Shown one piece after another: positions 1 through 6,007 of a DNA stretch of 6,007 bases. The translations under genes were made by a program, and so were the position numbers. The stretch's first letter is position 1, and each line of letters opens with the position of its first letter. Source of the DNA: CAZBDU01 sp964490725 (GTDB lineage: Bacteria > Spirochaetota > Spirochaetia > SZUA-6 > DRHE01); NCBI GenBank assembly GCA_964490725.1, contig CAZBDU010000172.1:1-6007 (forward strand), in the 5' to 3' direction. The notes below the pieces were generated by a model. That model had not been told where the DNA came from, did not search any database, and saw only the letters and a list, made by a program, of their open reading frames with translations.

Positions 1-2
1 AC

Positions 3-86
3 TTCCTGCGCAGCGAGCTGCGGGGATGCTGCTTCGAGGTGCTGGCGGCCGCCGGGGTGGCCGTGCCTCCGACGTTACGTCGCTGA
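3..86 (+). CDS. 3' end of an unidentified GC-rich protein-coding gene (partial)
   Basis: One plus-strand frame is open from the left edge to a TGA at 84-86. It encodes a 27-residue tail beginning FLRSELRGCCFEVLAAAGVA and ending PPTLRR. Up to about position 65 nearly every codon ends in G or C, as in carAB, so I infer a real chromosomal coding sequence entering from the left. The last six codons lose this bias, and the TGA may be a fortuitous stop created at a junction rather than the native end. I do not recognise the family. It converges on the minus-strand cassette. It could also be a chance open frame, since the fragment is very short. Confidence 0.4.
   Translation, partial: FLRSELRGCCFEVLAAAGVAVPPTLRR
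70..82. repeat. Perfect 13-bp palindrome at the composition boundary
   Basis: CGACGT-T-ACGTCG reads identically on both strands around a single central base. It lies where GC-rich coding sequence from the left edge gives way to the lower-GC cassette. It could be a protein-binding or recombination site, or chance. The 65 bp between 87 and 151 hold no gene that I can support. Confidence 0.4.
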
Positions 87-151
87 GGCTCGCAGCTCGT
101 CCGCGAAGAGCACAATGTGGTGCCAAGACGGATTGGCGTCGCCGTAAGTCC

Positions 152-757
152 TTACTGGGGCGATACATCATTTTTCAAAGTGTCGAAGATCCACTTGAGC
201 CAAGCTCTTGGGACGATCGGTTCGTCGAGGACAGTGAAGACAGCACGATAATTCTGAAAACGAACTCCATTTTTCGATTTCCATACTGCTACGAGGTCCT
301 GCGTTGGCGGCAGCCCTGGCGCACCCGGAACGGCTAATCCCCGAAAAAGCACATCCCGTCCGCTTCCTAACTTGGTGAAAACAAGAAATGGGGGGATATC
401 ATTACGTCTTCCGGCGTGAAGGGCATCAAAGCTCTGGCGCAGGATTAAGTTGCCTTGCCGATGAGTATCATGCAACTCCTTGCCGGGAGATCGGTTGTCA
501 CCGAAATAAACGAATCGTCCTCCTTGCATGTCTATCGCGTCTGGCCAATCCAACTCTGCAAGACTTGAGTACAATACAACAAGGCGAACCGCTTGCTCAC
601 GGGGAGAACCAGCGAATCGAAACCCCCCTTGATTACCCGTTCCGGTCAGAGGGCCAATGGGATCATCCCTTGCGTTCCCGGAGATGCCGCCCTCATAAAT
701 CGCATCCACATGAAGGTCAGCCTCCCGCAATGACTCAAAAGGAAATCTCTTCTGCAT
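152..757 (-). CDS. AspBHI_N-type DNA-recognition domain protein, lacking a nuclease domain (likely truncated restriction enzyme)
   Basis: This 201-residue protein matches, from memory of the family, the N-terminal domain of AspBHI/MspJI-type modification-dependent restriction endonucleases. Conserved-looking blocks run in order: YEGGISGNARDDP (21-33), GNQGGFR (41-47), LVVLYSS (59-65), the FGDNRSPGKELHDT core (85-98), PPFLVFTK (122-129), GRDVLFRGLAVPGAPGL (133-149) and RFQNYRAVFTVLD (167-179). In full-length relatives this domain reads DNA around a modified cytosine, and a separate C-terminal nuclease domain cuts. Here the frame stops (TAA, 152-154) about 15 residues after the RAWL block (184-187), so no nuclease motif is present. 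An in-frame TGA lies just upstream of the ATG, and GAGGAA sits 6 nt before it, so the start is secure. It follows the zinc-finger gene by 40 nt, in the same direction. It may be a 3'-deleted pseudogene or a stand-alone DNA-binding protein. The domain call is firm; its activity is unknown. Confidence 0.8.
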   Translation of the reverse strand: MQKRFPFESLREADLHVDAIYEGGISGNARDDPIGPLTGTGNQGGFRFAGSPREQAVRLVVLYSSLAELDWPDAIDMQGGRFVYFGDNRSPGKELHDTHRQGNLILRQSFDALHAGRRNDIPPFLVFTKLGSGRDVLFRGLAVPGAPGLPPTQDLVAVWKSKNGVRFQNYRAVFTVLDEPIVPRAWLKWIFDTLKNDVSPQ

Positions 758-763
758 CCAGAG

Positions 764-769
764 TTCCTC
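764..769 (-). promoter_or_regulatory. Ribosome binding site for the AspBHI_N-domain gene
   Basis: GAGGAA on the minus strand lies 6 nt before the ATG at 755-757. This supports that start over the out-of-frame ATG a little further upstream. Confidence 0.55.
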
Positions 770-770
770 G

Positions 771-794
771 TGCGGTCACCATGGGGCCACCGCA
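771..794. repeat. Short hairpin between the zinc-finger and AspBHI_N genes
   Basis: TGCGGT (771-776) and ACCGCA (789-794) are perfectly complementary across a 12-nt loop. They fill most of the 40-nt gap between the two minus-strand genes. No T-run follows, so it is not an intrinsic terminator. It may be an intercistronic RNA hairpin or chance. Confidence 0.25.
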
Positions 795-797
795 GTG

Positions 798-1013
798 TCA
801 TCTCCCTTTTCCGCTTCCGTAGCTGCCCGGGTAGCGCCTCAGCATTGCATCCTCACTACCCGGGGGTCTCTTCGTCGGAACCTGTTTCCCTGGATGTGTC
901 TTCGAGACATGCGAGCGGAAGGCTGAGCGTCCGCGAATATGGTCCTTACAGTATGGACAAATGATCCTGCTTTGCTCATCGATGCTGTAGTAGACCTTCC
1001 TTTGCTTACGCAC
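798..1013 (-). CDS. Small single C2H2 zinc-finger protein
   Basis: This is a basic protein of 71 residues if it starts at the GTG at 1013, or 73 from the GTG at 1019. I prefer 1013 because the strong Shine-Dalgarno GGGAGGT overlaps the 1019 codon and leaves about 5 nt before the second. One classical zinc finger is visible, CPYC then HVSKTH: Cys19 and Cys22, twelve residues, His35, four residues, His40. This is the C-x2-C-x12-H-x4-H spacing of nucleic-acid-binding C2H2 fingers. The N-terminus is rich in Lys and Arg (RKQRKVYY). The tail (about 42-71) is Pro/Gly/Arg-rich and probably disordered. It is not a Ros/MucR protein, which is longer and has a different finger. It lies 101 nt after hicB and 40 nt before the AspBHI_N gene, so it is probably co-transcribed. 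I infer DNA or RNA binding; its partner and role are unknown. Confidence 0.65.
   Translation of the reverse strand: MRKQRKVYYSIDEQSRIICPYCKDHIRGRSAFRSHVSKTHPGKQVPTKRPPGSEDAMLRRYPGSYGSGKGR
826..864. repeat. 9-bp perfect inverted repeat inside the 3' part of the zinc-finger gene
   Basis: CCCGGGTAG (826-834) and CTACCCGGG (856-864) are exact reverse complements separated by 21 nt. Each arm contains the self-complementary core CCCGGG. In the protein they encode two PGS tripeptides in the low-complexity tail. A strong RNA stem is expected. No T-run follows on either side. Confidence 0.45.
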
Positions 1014-1017
1014 CCTC

Positions 1018-1024
1018 ACCTCCC
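1018..1024 (-). promoter_or_regulatory. Shine-Dalgarno of the zinc-finger gene
   Basis: The minus strand reads GGGAGGT, overlapping the first candidate GTG (1017-1019) and ending 4 nt before the second (1011-1013). It is the strongest ribosome binding site in the cassette, and its position decides in favour of the downstream GTG. Confidence 0.55.
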
Positions 1025-1083
1025 TCTCGAAGTATAATCAATCCCTCCCCCAACACCAGCCCGATGTCGCTGAATGTTCCGCG

Positions 1084-1108
1084 CCTTTGCGAAGTCCGTA
1101 CGCAAAAG
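1084..1108. repeat. Hairpin downstream of hicB
   Basis: CCTTTGCG (1084-1091) and CGCAAAAG (1101-1108) can form an 8-bp stem with one G-U pair in the minus-strand RNA and a 9-nt loop. It begins 6 nt after the hicB stop codon. No U-run follows, so it is at best a weak terminator or an RNA-stabilising or processing structure between hicB and the zinc-finger gene. Apart from this, the interval 1014-1114 holds only the zinc-finger Shine-Dalgarno. Confidence 0.35.
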
Positions 1109-1114
1109 CAGGGA

Positions 1115-1519
1115 CTACCTGCTTCGCCGGGAAATATATTCCAGCGCTGCCGATGCGAGCAGCTCTGAACGGCTTTCCCCCTCCCGTTCGGCAAAGGCAT
1201 CGATTTTACTCAATAGCTTTTCGGGAATGGTAATGTTTACTCGTTTGGCTCGTTCCGACAGTTTGTCAAGATCGACTGATACGATAGCCCAGATGACGTT
1301 CTTCTCCGCAACTGTCTCTCGAAGCTCTTCCAGGGAGGTCGGGGTGGCAACAGGCTCGTTGTCCATCATCAGCCCTTCAATATGTGTCAGCACAGCCTCT
1401 TGAGCATTCTCCAGGGCCTCCTCCACCGTCGTGCCTGCGGAGAAACACCCAGGTAGATCCGGGACCATGACCCCATAGTCGCTGTCAGGGTCTTTGTGAA
1501 TCACAACTGGATACTTCAT
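1115..1519 (-). CDS. hicB: HicB antitoxin of a type II toxin-antitoxin system
   Basis: This 134-residue protein neutralises HicA and is expected to repress the hicAB promoter. The N-terminal part (1-55) has the HicB partial RNase H-like fold signature: MKYPVVIHKDPDSDYGVMVP, then DLPGCFSAG (21-29) and TVEEALENAQEAVLTHIEGL (31-50). The C-terminal part (93-130) is a ribbon-helix-helix DNA-binding domain: the strand RVNITIPEKLL, then helices through IDAFAEREGESRSELLASAA. This two-domain layout is the usual one for HicB proteins of this length. The ATG lies 6 nt after the hicA stop, and its Shine-Dalgarno overlaps that stop, which suggests coupled translation in the toxin-first order typical of hicAB. 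The obvious DNA target is the 19-bp palindrome before hicA. No truncation or missing core motif is visible. Confidence 0.95.
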   Translation of the reverse strand: MKYPVVIHKDPDSDYGVMVPDLPGCFSAGTTVEEALENAQEAVLTHIEGLMMDNEPVATPTSLEELRETVAEKNVIWAIVSVDLDKLSERAKRVNITIPEKLLSKIDAFAEREGESRSELLASAALEYISRRSR

Positions 1520-1521
1520 TC

Positions 1522-1527
1522 TCTCCT
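1522..1527 (-). promoter_or_regulatory. hicB ribosome binding site overlapping the hicA stop codon
   Basis: AGGAGA on the minus strand shares its first two bases with the TAG stop of hicA (1526-1528). The hicB ATG follows three bases after this motif, at 1519. The spacing is short for a Shine-Dalgarno site, but the overlap points to translational coupling, which would keep antitoxin synthesis tied to toxin synthesis. Confidence 0.6.
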
Positions 1528-1717
1528 ATCCTGGCCAGGAAATCCCAGCTTGTTTCAGTATTGCCTTGGCCGTTCCAAGCGGCAACTCACTCTTCGGATG
1601 TGGAACAGTGACCTTGCCCGGCTTTGTTGGATGCTTGAACTGGTGATGACTGCCACGGACGTTGTGCACGTACCAGCCGTCCTTCTTCAGCAATCTAATG
1701 ATTTCCGAGCTTCGCAC
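1526..1717 (-). CDS. hicA: HicA mRNA interferase toxin
   Basis: This is a 63-residue toxin of the HicA family: small, dsRBD-like, ribosome-independent RNases that cleave mRNA and stop growth. The family signature is complete: SSEIIRLLKKDGWYVHNVRG (3-22), the catalytic GSHHQF with His24, then HPTKPGKVTVPHP (29-41) and LGTAKAILKQAGI (48-59). The frame is open back to a TTG at 1753, but I place the start at the GTG at 1717. That TTG is the -35 hexamer of the promoter. The extra 12 residues would be encoded by promoter and operator DNA, and HicA proteins normally begin just before the SSEII-like block. No Shine-Dalgarno precedes the GTG, consistent with leaderless translation. The gene is followed immediately by hicB. 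It appears intact and is presumably active when HicB is lost. Confidence 0.93.
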   Translation of the reverse strand: MRSSEIIRLLKKDGWYVHNVRGSHHQFKHPTKPGKVTVPHPKSELPLGTAKAILKQAGISWPG

Positions 1718-1736
1718 AGTGTGTATTATACACACT
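1718..1736. promoter_or_regulatory. Perfect 19-bp palindromic operator of hicAB
   Basis: AGTGTGTAT-T-ATACACACT is a perfect inverted repeat, with 9-bp arms around one base. On the minus strand it contains the TATAAT -10 box and ends at the base before the hicA GTG. A repressor bound here would block RNA polymerase directly. The ribbon-helix-helix domain of HicB is the expected ligand, because HicB antitoxins with DNA-binding domains autoregulate through palindromes in their promoters. Binding is inferred. Confidence 0.85.
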
Positions 1737-1753
1737 TTTTGTGCCTTCGTCAA
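1725..1753 (-). promoter_or_regulatory. Sigma-70-type promoter of hicAB
   Basis: On the minus strand, TTGACG (1753-1748, five of six consensus bases) and TATAAT (1730-1725, six of six) are separated by exactly 17 bp. Transcription should start about 6-8 nt past the -10, around 1717-1719. That coincides with the first base of the hicA GTG. Confidence 0.88.
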
Positions 1754-1803
1754 ACCAGAACAAGCCGAAATTGTTAACAGCCTTCAGATATTGTCAGAGA
1801 GAG

Positions 1804-1830
1804 AAGGCGCTTTTTCTGACGTAGTGCCTT
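1804..1830. repeat. Imperfect hairpin between carB and hicA
   Basis: AAGGCGCT (1804-1811) and AGTGCCTT (1823-1830) pair over 8 positions, one of them a G-T mismatch, with an 11-nt loop. It is the best candidate for a terminator after carB. However, the stem is modest, and on the minus strand it is followed by a C/T alternation rather than a U-run. The rest of 1754-1892 holds no gene. Confidence 0.25.
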
Positions 1831-1892
1831 GCCCGGCGCGATGTATCATAAGGGGTGCACGTTGGCGAATCGTGGCCCCGGGGACGCCCGGC

Positions 1893-5087
<3,195 letters not shown>

Positions 5088-5093
5088 GAGCCG

Positions 5094-5099
5094 CTCCCC
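5094..5099 (-). promoter_or_regulatory. carB ribosome binding site
   Basis: GGGGAG begins directly after the TGA of carA (5102-5100) and lies 6 nt before the carB ATG at 5087. The position fixes the carB start and suggests coupled translation of the two subunits. Confidence 0.7.
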
Positions 5100-6007
5100 T
5101 CAATGCCCCCGGACTTGGTCCAGGAAGCGGTCGAAGAGGTGCCGCGTGTCGTGCGGCCCCGGGGCCGCCTCGGGGTGGAACTGCACGCTGAACAGGGGCA
5201 GGCGCCTGTGGCGCAGCCCCTCGTTGGTGAGGTCGTTAAGGTTGGTGAAGGTGACCTCCACCTCCAGGGGCAGCTTCGCCGGCTCCACGGCGAAGCCGTG
5301 GTTCTGGGCCGTCACCGCCACCCTGCCGGAGGCCTCCTCCCGGACGGGGTGGTTGCCGCCGTGGTGGCCGAAGGGCAGCTTGAAGGTGCTGGCCCCCAGC
5401 GCCTGGCCCACGATCTGGTGGCCCAGGCAGATGCCGAAGGTAGGCAGCTTCCCGATCAGCTCCGAGACGGTGCGGACGATCTCCGGCAGGGTGGCCGGGT
5501 CCCCCGGCCCGTTGGACAGGAGGAGGCCGTCAGGGCGTGCGGCCAGGATCTCCTCCTGCGGGGCGTAGGCGGGGAAGACCTCCACCCGGCAGCCGCGGCG
5601 GGCCAGCTCGTGCAGGGTGCGGCTCTTCACGCCGCAGTCCAGCACGGCGATCCGCGGGCCCTCCGCCTGGTGGTAGAGGTAGGGCTCCGGGGGGGACACC
5701 TCCCGTACTAGGTTGCGTCCCACCATCCCGGGGGAGGCCTGCACCCTGGCCAGGAACGCCTCCCGGTCCAGGGTCTCGGTGGTGAGGCCGCAGCGCATGG
5801 CGCCCCGGTCGCGGATGCGGCGGGTCAGGGCCCGGGTGTCCACCCCTCCCACTCCCAGCACCCCTTCTTCGGCCAGGTAGTCCGCCAGGCTTCCGGCCAC
5901 CGGGCTGTGGAGCGCCTGCGGGCTGGGGGAGGCCTCCGCCGGGTCGTAGGCCGGGTGCCCGGCCGGCCCCGCGCGGCCCGCTGCGGCGCCAGCCGCTCCC
6001 ACTGCGC
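5100..6007 (-). CDS. carA: Carbamoyl-phosphate synthetase small subunit (glutaminase), 5' end outside the window
   Basis: CarA hydrolyses glutamine and feeds ammonia to CarB. About 300 residues are visible, against about 380 in E. coli CarA, and the frame stays open to the right edge, so the gene is 5'-partial. Numbering from the GTG codon at 6002: the end of the N-terminal domain is clear from SLADYL (38-43) through GVGGVDTRALTRRIRDRGAM (50-69) and GRNLVREVS (95-103). The class I glutamine amidotransferase domain follows (about 115-297), with LSNGPGDP (162-169), the nucleophile Cys192 in GICLGHQ, FGHHGGNHPV (211-220), AQNHGFAV (232-239), and His276/Glu278 in FHPEA completing the triad. Cys-to-His spacing is 84 residues, as in E. 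coli. Residues 1-35 are odd: Ala/Gly/Pro-rich, without the conserved TYP-(x)-IGN block or the usual SNWR-like block before SLADYL. That GTG is therefore not the native start. Either this stretch is divergent or there is a break near 5890. Confidence 0.93.
   Translation of the reverse strand, partial: AVGAAGAAAGRAGPAGHPAYDPAEASPSPQALHSPVAGSLADYLAEEGVLGVGGVDTRALTRRIRDRGAMRCGLTTETLDREAFLARVQASPGMVGRNLVREVSPPEPYLYHQAEGPRIAVLDCGVKSRTLHELARRGCRVEVFPAYAPQEEILAARPDGLLLSNGPGDPATLPEIVRTVSELIGKLPTFGICLGHQIVGQALGASTFKLPFGHHGGNHPVREEASGRVAVTAQNHGFAVEPAKLPLEVEVTFTNLNDLTNEGLRHRRLPLFSVQFHPEAAPGPHDTRHLFDRFLDQVRGH

Noticed and set aside
75..151. Minus-strand frame beyond the AspBHI_N stop reading YGDANPSWHHIVLFADELRA, ending in TAA at 75-77
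   Set aside because: It reads plausibly as protein but is only about 29 codons long, has no start codon, is preceded by a stop in the same frame and matches no nuclease motif I know. It could be a remnant of a deleted gene, but I cannot support it.
388..822. Plus-strand open frame of 144 codons over the AspBHI_N gene
   Set aside because: It has no recognisable motif and is antisense to a protein with a clear family signature on the other strand.
1033..1038. TATAAT on the plus strand
   Set aside because: No plausible plus-strand gene or -35 partner is associated with it. It is the overlapping complement of the AT-rich patch before the zinc-finger gene.
1031..1059. Possible separate promoter for the zinc-finger gene (TATACT on the minus strand at 1036-1031)
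   Set aside because: The -10-like hexamer is good, but no acceptable -35 lies at 15-19 bp spacing, so co-transcription with hicAB is the simpler reading.
1718..1753. N-terminal extension of HicA starting at TTG 1753
   Set aside because: The TTG is the first codon-sized part of the TTGACG -35 box, and the next 12 codons are promoter and palindrome sequence. HicA homology begins at the GTG at 1717.
1876..1883. CCCCGGGG palindrome just after the carB stop, considered as a terminator
   Set aside because: It is too short to form a hairpin with a loop and is not followed by a U-run on either strand.

Overview
The window joins two kinds of DNA. From about 1850 to the right edge it is GC-rich and coding on the minus strand. 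It holds the 3' part of carA and all of carB, the two subunits of carbamoyl-phosphate synthetase, in the usual carA-carB order with a 12-nt gap. A second GC-rich scrap at the extreme left (about 1-86, plus strand) looks like the cut-off tail of another chromosomal gene. The host is therefore a high-GC bacterium. The CarA/CarB sequences do not let me name a phylum.

Between these (about 87-1850) lies a segment of visibly lower GC that reads as an accessory cassette. All its recognisable genes are on the minus strand, in the same direction as carAB. In transcription order they are: a HicA-type mRNA interferase toxin (1717-1526); its HicB antitoxin (1519-1115); a small protein with one classical C2H2 zinc finger (1013-798); and a 201-residue protein matching the N-terminal DNA-recognition domain of AspBHI-like, modification-dependent restriction enzymes (757-152). 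The last lacks any nuclease domain. No integrase, transposase, tRNA, rRNA or CRISPR array is visible.

The clearest regulatory signal is in front of hicA. A TTGACG -35 and a TATAAT -10 are separated by exactly 17 bp. A perfect 19-bp palindrome covers the -10 box and ends at the base before the hicA GTG. The longer reading of hicA would begin with a TTG that is itself the -35 hexamer, so the GTG is the better start and the mRNA is predicted to be leaderless or nearly so. HicB has a C-terminal ribbon-helix-helix domain and is the obvious repressor for this palindrome.

Two edges deserve attention. The left GC-rich fragment loses its coding signature beside a perfect 13-bp palindrome (70-82). At the right edge, carA runs off the window, and its first ~35 visible residues do not resemble the conserved N-terminal half of CarA. 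Nothing here is clearly a new system. The best candidate is the hicAB / zinc-finger / nuclease-less AspBHI_N gene set.
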